Assembly: GCA_900764725.1 (NCBI GenBank)
Contig: CAAFPB010000055.1
Location: 1 to 7,562 of the forward strand
DNA length: 7,562 bases
Origin: an uncultured Catenibacterium sp.
GTDB taxonomy: Bacteria > Bacillota_I > Bacilli_A > Erysipelotrichales > Coprobacillaceae
Direction: 5' to 3'
Part shown: piece by piece, positions 1 through 6,110 of the stretch
Layout of the letters: every line of letters begins with the position of its first letter
How positions within the stretch are numbered: position 1 is the stretch's first letter
Notes under the pieces: generated by a model
What the model saw: the letters and a program-made list of their open reading frames with translations, nothing else
Told to the model about the DNA's origin: nothing
Database searches by the model: none
Translations under genes and position numbers: made by a program

Positions 1-21
1 AGACGTGTGCTCTTCCGATCT
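1..21. other. Illumina TruSeq adapter remnant (not biological)
   Basis: The first 21 bases are the reverse complement of the TruSeq read-2 adapter core (reads GTGTGCTCTTCCGATCT at its inner end). They are the exact reverse complement of 7531-7551 at the other end, so the 21-base terminal inverted repeat is a library artefact and not a transposon or phage end. Native sequence starts at about base 22, and anything upstream of the first gene is lost. Confidence 0.97.
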
Positions 22-23
22 CT

Positions 24-449
24 ATGAGTCTATTAAAAATACTAATATGCTGCGGTGGTGGTTTCTCATCAAGCTATGTCACTACACGTATGCAGAAACA
101 AATCAAAGAAAACCACTTAGAGGATCAAGTACAGATTGATTTCTCACCCTTTAGCTTGATGCATGAAGTGATTGATCAATATGATGTAGTGATGTGTTGT
201 CCACACTTACTCATGGAAATTAAGTTGCACTTCAAGGATACAGGAACACCTTTATATGTTCTTCCTCCTAGAATGTATGGGTTAATGAAATTAACTGAAA
301 TTGTAGATGATGCGAAAGGAGTTATAGACATCTATAAACAAACAAAACAGAATCCAGTATATTTCCCTGGAGAAGAAAATATCTTAAGAGTGACACGTAT
401 AAACTCTTATCACCACACACATGGAGGTGGAGAAAATGGGAACATTTAA
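24..449 (+). CDS. PTS EIIB component, lactose/cellobiose type
   Basis: A 141-residue cytoplasmic phosphocarrier that would pass phosphate from an EIIA protein to a sugar entering through an EIIC permease. Residues 4-105 look like the lactose/cellobiose EIIB fold: a first beta strand (KILICC) runs into the phosphate loop CGGGFSSS, where Cys10 aligns with the phosphorylated cysteine of CelA-type proteins (usual C-x-x-G-M-S-T-S). The later segments VVMCCPHLL and YVLPPRMYGLM match the usual strand and 'YG-M' end of the domain. The family is normally 100-105 residues; here about 36 extra residues follow, ending in a His/Gly-rich tail (HHTHGGGENGN) that is partly just the translated ribosome binding site of the next gene. 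The ATG lies 2 bases from the adapter, so its ribosome binding site cannot be seen, but the cysteine at position 10 fits a native start. No EIIA or EIIC is in the window; sugar specificity is unknown. The gene overlaps the next by 14 bases. Confidence 0.85.
   Translation: MSLLKILICCGGGFSSSYVTTRMQKQIKENHLEDQVQIDFSPFSLMHEVIDQYDVVMCCPHLLMEIKLHFKDTGTPLYVLPPRMYGLMKLTEIVDDAKGVIDIYKQTKQNPVYFPGEENILRVTRINSYHHTHGGGENGNI
423..429 (+). promoter_or_regulatory. Ribosome binding site fixing the permease start at 436
   Basis: GGAGGTG lies 6 bases before the ATG at 436. An in-frame ATG at 421 sits immediately before or within this motif and has no binding site of its own, so 436 is the better start. The site lies inside the EIIB reading frame and encodes part of its Gly-rich tail. 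Confidence 0.8.
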
Positions 450-1719
450 ATTTGCCTGTAAGATGTTGAAACGTGAAAAGAAACAGGCTATATCTTATGG
501 TATTACTGTTCTTTTTACTGTCTTTGTTTCATTCATCTTCTTTAATATTATTAATAATGATGCGTTAATGGATCAAACGGCTGCCACAAGTGGTGGATCA
601 CTATCACAAGTCAGTGTTCCATTATCTAGTATTATTTCGTTGGTTGTTATTATATTTTGTGGATTAATGATGATCTATGCGAACTCATTCTTTTGTACAC
701 ATAAGACAAAAGAATTCGCTATTCTTGCGATGAGCGGAAGCAGCTTTCTTGATTCAACACTTTACTTATTCTATCAAGAAATCATTATCTCTTTAATTGC
801 CTTACCAATTGGGTATTTACTCGGTATGGTAGGTGCAATAGGAGTAAACTCAGTTATGTATCAATTCATGCATATTAATAAGTCAATTCTTTATATTCCT
901 ATGCGTGCTTTTACTGATACACTTATGACTATTGTGATACTTTTCTTTGTAACTATTTTAGGAGATTCAGGTTTCGTATATCGTCATGATATCCAAACAC
1001 TCTTACATGAATCACATGAAAAGGTAGTAGATAAGAAATTACCTTCTTATCTTCCACCGTTTATTTATATCTTTGCGATTGTTTTATTAGTCACTACTCC
1101 TTATAGTCCTACCGGATTTGTATTTCCATGTTTCGTAGGAGGAATAGGAGCTGCTTATGTATTATCCCAGACTATTCCTCAATTACTTAAAAAAATTAAG
1201 AGTAAACGTTTAGGAAATACTTTAGATCTTGTTTCTTTAAGTCATTTATCTACATCTTTGACTAACTCAGGTGCACTTATTCTTATTTATGTAGTCACTA
1301 ATGTATCTATGAGTGCGATGATTATTGCCCAAAGAAATTCACCAAGAGAATGGATGACAGCTATTATTGCATACATTGTAATGACGATTCTATTATCTAT
1401 CACAATCATGTATAAATATGCTGCAGAAACAATGAAGAGAGTTAAATCATTTAGTAACCTTTATAAGATAGGATGTACAAGAAAGAAGATTGCTTCTTAT
1501 ATTAAGAAGGAAGTAGTTTTGTTCTATGGGTTACTTATTCTAATACCTATTGTTTATCTTACAATCGTAATGGTTCAGGTATATATGCATACACCAGATA
1601 CTTTAGAACTAATTATCATGTTATTTGGTGTGGATATCATTCCACAAATCATTCTTGCAGTTATTACTTATTATATTTATAAGAAAAATGTCTATATAGA
1701 AATAGGAGACGTACTATGA
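436..1719 (+). CDS. FtsX/BceB-like ABC transporter permease lacking the large extracellular domain
   Basis: A 427-residue membrane protein, the permease half of an ABC transporter whose ATPase is the next gene (ATGA overlap). I count ten hydrophobic segments (residues about 18-39, 63-86, 109-140, 160-180, 208-223, 227-248, 278-299, 308-328, 360-383, 392-415). Two FtsX-type cytosolic signatures are visible: THKTKEFAILAMSGSS after segment 2 and LYKIGCTRKKIASYIKKE before segment 9. This is the ten-helix plan of BceB-type permeases, which export or clear antimicrobial peptides and normally run to about 650 residues because some 200 extracellular residues sit between helices 7 and 8. Here that loop is about 8 residues (RNSPREWM), which accounts for the short length. 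The FtsX/MacB-superfamily assignment is solid; transport of peptide antibiotics is inference, and without the extracellular domain the substrate or sensing role may differ. No two-component system is in the window. Start chosen by the GGAGGTG site. Confidence 0.85.
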   Translation: MGTFKFACKMLKREKKQAISYGITVLFTVFVSFIFFNIINNDALMDQTAATSGGSLSQVSVPLSSIISLVVIIFCGLMMIYANSFFCTHKTKEFAILAMSGSSFLDSTLYLFYQEIIISLIALPIGYLLGMVGAIGVNSVMYQFMHINKSILYIPMRAFTDTLMTIVILFFVTILGDSGFVYRHDIQTLLHESHEKVVDKKLPSYLPPFIYIFAIVLLVTTPYSPTGFVFPCFVGGIGAAYVLSQTIPQLLKKIKSKRLGNTLDLVSLSHLSTSLTNSGALILIYVVTNVSMSAMIIAQRNSPREWMTAIIAYIVMTILLSITIMYKYAAETMKRVKSFSNLYKIGCTRKKIASYIKKEVVLFYGLLILIPIVYLTIVMVQVYMHTPDTLELIIMLFGVDIIPQIILAVITYYIYKKNVYIEIGDVL

Positions 1720-2486
1720 GCGAAATACTAGTTGCGAAAAATATTACTAAAATATATGGTATTGGTACAAGCCATACTTTTGAAGCACTACATGGTGTTT
1801 CTATGACTATGAATGAAGGAGAATTCATCTGTGTCATGGGACCAAGTGGTGCAGGTAAATCTACTTTTATTAATAATTTATCTACAATTGATGTACCTAC
1901 AAAAGGGAAAGTATATATCAATAATACAGAAGTAAGAAGCATGGGAGAAAATGAAATTGGTAAGTTCCGCTATGAAAACCTAGGATTCATCTTCCAAGAA
2001 TTTAACTTATTAGATTCTTTGACTATTCTTGAAAATATCGCAGTTCCTCTTTCTCTCGCAAATCTATCACAAGAAGAAATAGAAGCAAGAGTTAAAGAAA
2101 CAGCTTCACGTTTATCTATTGAATCATTACTACATAAGTATCCTAATGAGTGTTCAGGAGGACAAAGACAGCGTGCAGCTATTTGTCGTGCTCTTGTCAC
2201 TCATCCTAAACTTATTGTAGCCGATGAACCAACAGGGAACTTAGACTCTCATACTTCTCATGAAATATTAGAAATATTCAAGGAGTTAAATGATCAAGAT
2301 GGTGTATCTATTCTCATGGTAACTCATGATGCAATGATTGCTAGCTATTCACAGAAACTGCTTTACATTAAAGATGGTGTTATTGAAAAGCAAGTCGTGA
2401 AGGGTGATTTGACACAGAAGGAGTATTTCCATAAAATAGTAGACGTTAACTCAGCAGAGTCAATGTCTTTATTTGAGGGGGAATAA
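1716..2486 (+). CDS. ABC transporter ATP-binding protein (BceA/LolD/MacB-like)
   Basis: A 256-residue cytoplasmic ATPase that powers the permease encoded just upstream. Visible motifs in order: Walker A GPSGAGKST (42-50), Q-loop glutamine in FIFQEFN (Q94), signature SGGQRQR (147-153), Walker B LIVADEP with catalytic Glu171, D-loop GNLD (174-177) and switch His204 in VTHD. The FQEFNLLDSLTILENI segment and the GNLD D-loop are typical of the MacB/LolD/BceA group that pairs with FtsX permeases. The signature begins Cys-Ser-Gly-Gly-Gln where leucine is usual (LSGGQ). About 35 residues follow the core fold, a short C-terminal extension common in BceA-type proteins. The ATG overlaps the permease stop (ATGA), with AGGAG at 1704-1708, so translation is probably coupled and subunit amounts matched. 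Confidence 0.95.
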   Translation: MSEILVAKNITKIYGIGTSHTFEALHGVSMTMNEGEFICVMGPSGAGKSTFINNLSTIDVPTKGKVYINNTEVRSMGENEIGKFRYENLGFIFQEFNLLDSLTILENIAVPLSLANLSQEEIEARVKETASRLSIESLLHKYPNECSGGQRQRAAICRALVTHPKLIVADEPTGNLDSHTSHEILEIFKELNDQDGVSILMVTHDAMIASYSQKLLYIKDGVIEKQVVKGDLTQKEYFHKIVDVNSAESMSLFEGE

Positions 2487-2490
2487 GTAT

Positions 2491-3336
2491 ATGAGTGGAA
2501 TTGTTTTAGAAGGTGGTACATTTAGACCTATCTTTTCTTGTGGTATTATGGATTGTCTCAATGATCATGATATTATGTTTGATTATTGTATTGGTGTCAG
2601 TGCAGGTATCACAGATGGTGTTTCTTATGTCTCTAAACAACCTAGAAGAAATCTTGAGATACTTAAAACGTATCGTCATGATCCTCGTTATATCGGTTTA
2701 AGAAACTACAAAACAGATCATTCTTTATTTGGTTTAAAGTTTGCCTTTGAAACAATCTCTAATGAACTCATTCCTTTTGACTATGATGCATTTAATAATT
2801 CTAGTACAAAAGTACTTGTAGGTGTCACAAATGCGAATACGGGAAAAGCAGAATATCTAGATGGGCATACAATGGATAAACATTGTACCTTATTAAAGGC
2901 AACATGTGCTATTCCTATTATCCTTCCTGCTATTCAAATAGGAGAGAATGAATATTTTGATGGCGGTATTGCGGATTCTATTCCTGTAAAGAAGGCTATA
3001 GAAGATGGTAATAAGAAGCTTTTGATTATTCTTACTAGACCAAAAGGTTATAAGAAAACATTGAATTTTTCTACTAAATTTGCAGCACAGGTGGTATCTC
3101 ATAAATATCCACTTCTTAAAGATGCTTTGCTTTCACGTCATATTCACTATAATGAAACTTTAGAATATATAGACAAACTAGAAAAAGAAGGCAAGGCACT
3201 AGTATTAAGACCAACTGAAGAAGTTATCATTGATTCTATGGAAAAAGATTTAGATAAGATTCAAAGAATCTATGACTATGGTTATTCACTTGCTTTAGAA
3301 CATCTAGAAGAAATAAAGACAATATGTCATGAATAG
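2491..3336 (+). CDS. Patatin-like phospholipase family protein
   Basis: A 281-residue probable lipid acyl hydrolase with no signal peptide, so likely cytoplasmic and acting at the inner membrane face. It has the patatin Ser-Asp dyad: the nucleophile elbow GVSAG (35-39, Ser37) and the DGG motif (157-159, Asp157), plus the N-terminal oxyanion region EGGTFRPIFSCGIMD (7-21), where the family usually reads GGGxRG; Arg12 is kept but the following Gly is Pro. The C-terminal part (LRPTEE, then YDYGYSLALEHLEE) resembles that of YjjU-like bacterial patatins. A TTG at 2473 could open the frame six codons earlier, but GAGGGGG at 2475-2481 lies 9 bases before the ATG at 2491, so the ATG is preferred. The gene starts 4 bases after the ATPase stop, indicating one transcript with the transporter. 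Substrate is unknown; phospholipase or lysophospholipase activity is inferred from the family. Confidence 0.9.
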   Translation: MSGIVLEGGTFRPIFSCGIMDCLNDHDIMFDYCIGVSAGITDGVSYVSKQPRRNLEILKTYRHDPRYIGLRNYKTDHSLFGLKFAFETISNELIPFDYDAFNNSSTKVLVGVTNANTGKAEYLDGHTMDKHCTLLKATCAIPIILPAIQIGENEYFDGGIADSIPVKKAIEDGNKKLLIILTRPKGYKKTLNFSTKFAAQVVSHKYPLLKDALLSRHIHYNETLEYIDKLEKEGKALVLRPTEEVIIDSMEKDLDKIQRIYDYGYSLALEHLEEIKTICHE

Positions 3337-3359
3337 AGTCTCTTGAAAGAGGCTCTTTT
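3335..3359 (+). terminator. Rho-independent terminator after the patatin gene
   Basis: AGAGTCTC (3335-3342) pairs with GAGGCTCT (3349-3356), eight pairs with one G-U, across a 6-base loop TTGAAA, followed by a short T run. It overlaps the last two bases of the patatin stop codon (TAG 3334-3336). It would end the transporter/patatin transcript. The T run is only four bases counting the last stem base, so read-through is possible. Confidence 0.75.
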
Positions 3360-3371
3360 ACTATTTATAAT
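3343..3371 (+). promoter_or_regulatory. Sigma-A-type promoter for the second operon, nested in the terminator
   Basis: TTGAAA (3343-3348) as -35 and TATAAT (3366-3371) as -10 are separated by exactly 17 bases, 11 of 12 consensus bases. The -35 hexamer is the loop of the upstream terminator. The expected start of transcription (about 3378) falls on the AGGAG ribosome binding site (3378-3382), which would give a very short leader before the ATG at 3392. Confidence 0.7.
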
Positions 3372-3391
3372 AAGTTCAGGAGTTGATGTGT

Positions 3392-4087
3392 ATGAAACCA
3401 ATTATAGGAGTATTACCCTTATTTGATGAGAAGAGGGATAGCTATTGGATGTTACCAGGATATATGAAAGGTATTATGAATGCGGGAGGTATTCCTGTGA
3501 TGATCCCTTTTATAGAAGAAGATATTAAGCAGTTATCAGACACCTTTGATGGTTTTTTATTTACGGGTGGACCAGATATTAATCCTACTTATTATCATGA
3601 GAATCAGAAAGAAAAATGTGGTGATTTAGCACCTTATAGAGATACATTAGAAAGTCAATTATTTAAAGAAGTATATGCTTTAAATAAACCGATACTAGGA
3701 ATATGTAGAGGACATCAATTGATCAATGTATTATGTGGTGGCACATTGTATCAGGATTTACCATCAGAATATAAAAGTACAGTGTCTCATAGAATGAAAC
3801 CACCTTATGACAATAAACAGCATACAGTAACACTTGTAGAAGATACACCATTAAAGAATCTACTTGATTTATCTATTTTACCAGTCAATAGCTGTCATCA
3901 TCAGGCAGTGAAAGAACTAGGAAATGATTTAAAACCTATGGCTATTAGTGAAGATGGTTTAATTGAGGCATGTTATGTACCAAATAAGAAGTTTGTATGG
4001 GGTGTACAATGGCATCCTGAATTCATGTATAAAGAAAAAGAAAGTCAGAAAATATTTGAAGAGTTTATAAGAAAATGCAGAGAGTAA
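3392..4087 (+). CDS. Gamma-glutamyl-gamma-aminobutyrate hydrolase family (peptidase C26)
   Basis: A 231-residue class I glutamine amidotransferase-like hydrolase, cytoplasmic, related to PuuD, which cleaves gamma-glutamyl amide bonds. The fold is marked by GFLFTGGPDINP (54-65), the nucleophile elbow GICRGHQ (103-109, Cys105) and the His-Glu pair in GVQWHPEF (His208, Glu210), so the Cys-His-Glu triad is complete. Length fits the family (about 230-255). Three start codons lie close together: TTG 3383, ATG 3386 and ATG 3392. AGGAG at 3378-3382 is 9 bases from 3392 but only 3 from 3386, so 3392 is chosen. It is the first gene of a five-gene overlapping operon with its own promoter. No putrescine-degradation genes are nearby, so the true substrate (gamma-Glu-GABA, folate polyglutamate or another gamma-glutamyl compound) is open. 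Confidence 0.9.
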   Translation: MKPIIGVLPLFDEKRDSYWMLPGYMKGIMNAGGIPVMIPFIEEDIKQLSDTFDGFLFTGGPDINPTYYHENQKEKCGDLAPYRDTLESQLFKEVYALNKPILGICRGHQLINVLCGGTLYQDLPSEYKSTVSHRMKPPYDNKQHTVTLVEDTPLKNLLDLSILPVNSCHHQAVKELGNDLKPMAISEDGLIEACYVPNKKFVWGVQWHPEFMYKEKESQKIFEEFIRKCRE

Positions 4088-4743
4088 AGTGGAATATTGA
4101 ATTAAAAGGACATATTTATCCTTGCATTGTTTCATTCAAGAAGATGAAAACAATCAGAGTGAAAATCAGAGATAATTATTTAGAAGTCAGTGCTCCTATA
4201 GGTACAAGTGAAAAGTATATTCGTGATTTGATCTATGAGAATGAAGAAGATTTATATGCACGTTTATCTTCTTATGTTCCTTATTTTGATCTGAGAGATG
4301 GTGGATATGTCTATATCTTTGGTAAGAAATATCAAATAGTTGTCAGAGATATCAAGAAGAAACAATGTGCGATTCATGGAGATAGTATCTATGTATATAC
4401 TTCCTATATAGAAAATGCGTTAGGTATATTTCTTTCTCAGACACTCTATGATTATTTAAAAACAAGAACATCACAGTATCTTCCTTTATTTAATCGACCT
4501 ATGCCACGTACAGCAATTAAGCATTATAAGGGAAGATGGGGAAGTTGTTATGATACATTAAATCTTGTGACATTTAATTTTTCTTTAGTCTATTTAGATA
4601 AAGAGTTGATTGATTATGTAATTATGCATGAATTATGTCACTTTATTGAACCAAACCATTCTCCTCGATTCTATGCTGAAGTCGAAAAGAGAATGCCTGA
4701 TTATAAGAAACGTATGAAATTATTGGAGGAAAAGCATGTATGA
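4075..4743 (+). CDS. YgjP-like zinc metallopeptidase domain protein (DUF45)
   Basis: A 222-residue predicted cytoplasmic metalloprotein. The zinc motif is HELCH (185-189), with His185 and His189 as ligands, Glu186 as catalytic base, and the third ligand probably His195 in NHSPRF. The hallmark RWGSC motif of the YgjP/DUF45 family is at 154-158. The N-terminal half (about 15-110) is the usual beta-rich part. Length is typical (about 220-240). The start overlaps the end of the C26 gene by 13 bases and has only a weak upstream site (GAAGAG, 4058-4063), so it probably depends on translational coupling. Protease activity is inferred from HExxH; I know of no established physiological substrate for the family. 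Confidence 0.9.
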   Translation: MQRVKWNIELKGHIYPCIVSFKKMKTIRVKIRDNYLEVSAPIGTSEKYIRDLIYENEEDLYARLSSYVPYFDLRDGGYVYIFGKKYQIVVRDIKKKQCAIHGDSIYVYTSYIENALGIFLSQTLYDYLKTRTSQYLPLFNRPMPRTAIKHYKGRWGSCYDTLNLVTFNFSLVYLDKELIDYVIMHELCHFIEPNHSPRFYAEVEKRMPDYKKRMKLLEEKHV

Positions 4744-5468
4744 TTCAATCAGTGAATAATAAAACAATTAAAGATCTTGTGAAACTTAAAAATAAGAAAA
4801 CAAGAGATGAAAAAGGACTTTTTCTAGTAGATGGATTCCATATGGTAGAAGAAGCAAAAAAAGCAGGACTTTGTGATCTAGTCATTAGTACAGATGAATC
4901 ATTAGAAGGACAGGATAAAGTACTTGTTGTATCTGATTCAGTTATGGAAAAATTATCTTATACAAAAACACCACAGCCTATTATGGCTGTATGTCATAAG
5001 AAGGATAATATTTTAAAACACTATGATCGTGTCTTAATTCTAGATGGTGTACAAGATCCAGGAAACTTAGGAACAATCCTTCGTTCAGCACTTGCCTTTG
5101 GTTTTAAACAGATTGTTATGAGTCCTGATTGTGTAGACTTATACAACGATAAAGCGTTACGCTCTACTCAGGGTGCTGTTTATCATTTAGATATAGTGCG
5201 TGATGAATTAAGTCATGTTATTCCTGAATTACAGAAGTTAGGGGTACGTGTCATTGCGACAAGCTTACATAATGCCTCTTCTATTGATGACATTCAAGCA
5301 ACAGATAAGATGGCTTTTATTATGGGTAATGAAGGAAATGGTGTGAGAGATGAAACAATTGCCTTGTCTGATGCCTCTTTATATATTCCTATTGATACAA
5401 TGGAATCACTTAATGTAGGTGTGGCAGCAGGTATTGTGATGTATACATTCAAGGAGGTCTCTCTATGA
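4740..5468 (+). CDS. SpoU/TrmH-family RNA 2'-O-ribose methyltransferase
   Basis: A 242-residue SPOUT-class methyltransferase that would methylate a ribose 2'-OH in rRNA or tRNA using S-adenosylmethionine. All three SpoU motifs are visible: motif 1 DPGNLGTILRSA (106-117, with Asn109 and catalytic Arg115), motif 2 FIMGNEGNGV (193-202) and motif 3 with SLNVGVAAGIVMY (223-235), which form the trefoil-knot cofactor site. Residues 1-90 form the small N-terminal substrate-binding domain seen in RlmB/TsnR-type enzymes (KNKKTRDEKGLFLVDG). The ATG overlaps the previous stop (ATGA) with GGAGGA at 4725-4730. The sequence alone does not say whether the target is 23S rRNA (RlmB-like) or tRNA (TrmH-like), so no gene symbol is given. 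TsnR-type resistance methylation is conceivable but has no support here. Confidence 0.93.
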   Translation: MIQSVNNKTIKDLVKLKNKKTRDEKGLFLVDGFHMVEEAKKAGLCDLVISTDESLEGQDKVLVVSDSVMEKLSYTKTPQPIMAVCHKKDNILKHYDRVLILDGVQDPGNLGTILRSALAFGFKQIVMSPDCVDLYNDKALRSTQGAVYHLDIVRDELSHVIPELQKLGVRVIATSLHNASSIDDIQATDKMAFIMGNEGNGVRDETIALSDASLYIPIDTMESLNVGVAAGIVMYTFKEVSL

Positions 5469-5734
5469 TTAGACAGCATATCTATTTTTCAGGAAGAGTA
5501 CAAGCTGTTGGATTTCGCTTCAGAGCGCAGATGAATGCCACTCAAGTAGGACTCACTGGCTGGGTAAGAAATTTATTTGATGGACGTGTAGAAGCAGAAG
5601 TACAGGGAACACCTGAACAGATCAATCTTTTTATACATAAGATGAAAAATGAACAATGGATAGAAATCACAGATATGGAAGTGAAAGAAATCCCTGTAGA
5701 AAAAGGGGAGAGAAGATTTGATGTCACATACTAG
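5465..5734 (+). CDS. acyP: Acylphosphatase
   Basis: An 89-residue cytoplasmic enzyme that hydrolyses acyl phosphates such as acetyl phosphate. The first signature GRVQAVGFRFRA (10-21) supplies the phosphate-binding catalytic Arg18; the second, GLTGWVRNLFDGRVE (29-43), supplies Asn36. Both active-site residues match the family, and the length is standard (about 90). It begins inside the methyltransferase stop (ATGA) behind a perfect AAGGAGGT site at 5451-5458, the strongest ribosome binding site in the window, suggesting it is translated well. Pairing with a SpoU methyltransferase gene may simply be a conserved housekeeping arrangement. Confidence 0.95.
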   Translation: MIRQHIYFSGRVQAVGFRFRAQMNATQVGLTGWVRNLFDGRVEAEVQGTPEQINLFIHKMKNEQWIEITDMEVKEIPVEKGERRFDVTY

Positions 5735-6080
5735 ACAATCTCTTTTAAAATCTTTTCAGCATGCCTTTGAAGGCATTATCTCTACAATCAAGAAAGAACG
5801 TAATATCAAAATACATCTTTCTTTTATGTGTGCAGTCATCTTATGTGGTTTCTATTTTCATATTACTAAGATAGAATGGATGATCTGTCTTATTTTATTT
5901 GCACTTGTTCTTTCGTTAGAACTTGTCAATACAGCTATAGAAGCAGTAGTGGATCTTGCGACAGAGGATATTCATCCTCTTGCAAAGTTGTCTAAAGATG
6001 CAGCAGCAGGTGCAGTACTTATTAGTGCAATCATTTCAGCTATTATTGGCTTGATAATCTTTATTCCTTATATTATGTAA
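5721..6080 (+). CDS. dgkA: Diacylglycerol/undecaprenol kinase (DgkA family)
   Basis: A 119-residue integral membrane lipid kinase. In Gram-positives this family mainly phosphorylates undecaprenol, feeding the lipid carrier of cell-wall synthesis; that substrate is inferred from family knowledge. Three membrane segments are visible (about 33-48, 52-70, 95-117). The catalytic signature is ELVNTAIEAVVDL (67-79), followed by KLSKDAAAGAVL (89-100); Glu26 in the N-terminal amphipathic region and Glu74 match conserved acidic residues. Length matches the 120-130 usual for the family. ATG 5721 is preferred to TTG 5718; GGGGAG at 5705-5710 serves as ribosome binding site and the gene overlaps acyP by 14 bases. 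It is the last gene of the operon, and a hairpin follows the stop at once. Confidence 0.95.
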   Translation: MSHTRQSLLKSFQHAFEGIISTIKKERNIKIHLSFMCAVILCGFYFHITKIEWMICLILFALVLSLELVNTAIEAVVDLATEDIHPLAKLSKDAAAGAVLISAIISAIIGLIIFIPYIM

Positions 6081-6110
6081 AAAAGCGGGCTATTTGAATA
6101 GTCCGCTTTT
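6081..6110. terminator. Bidirectional terminator between dgkA and the aminotransferase
   Basis: A 13-pair stem (6081-6093 with 6098-6110, one G-T wobble) around a 4-base loop, with GCGGGC/GTCCGC as GC core, flanked by an A run on the left and TTTT on the right. On the plus strand it ends the dgkA operon; on the minus strand it ends the aminotransferase transcript, with six consecutive U residues. It starts directly after the dgkA stop codon, and the aminotransferase stop (minus strand, 6090-6092) lies inside the stem. Confidence 0.88.

Noticed and set aside
421..435. Permease start at ATG 421
   Set aside because: The Shine-Dalgarno sequence GGAGGTG (423-429) overlaps this codon and is correctly spaced for ATG 436 instead.
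1970..2200. Minus-strand reading frame opposite the ATPase gene (also 1664-1942)
   Set aside because: These are antisense shadows of well-supported coding sequence, with no ribosome binding site or recognisable domain.
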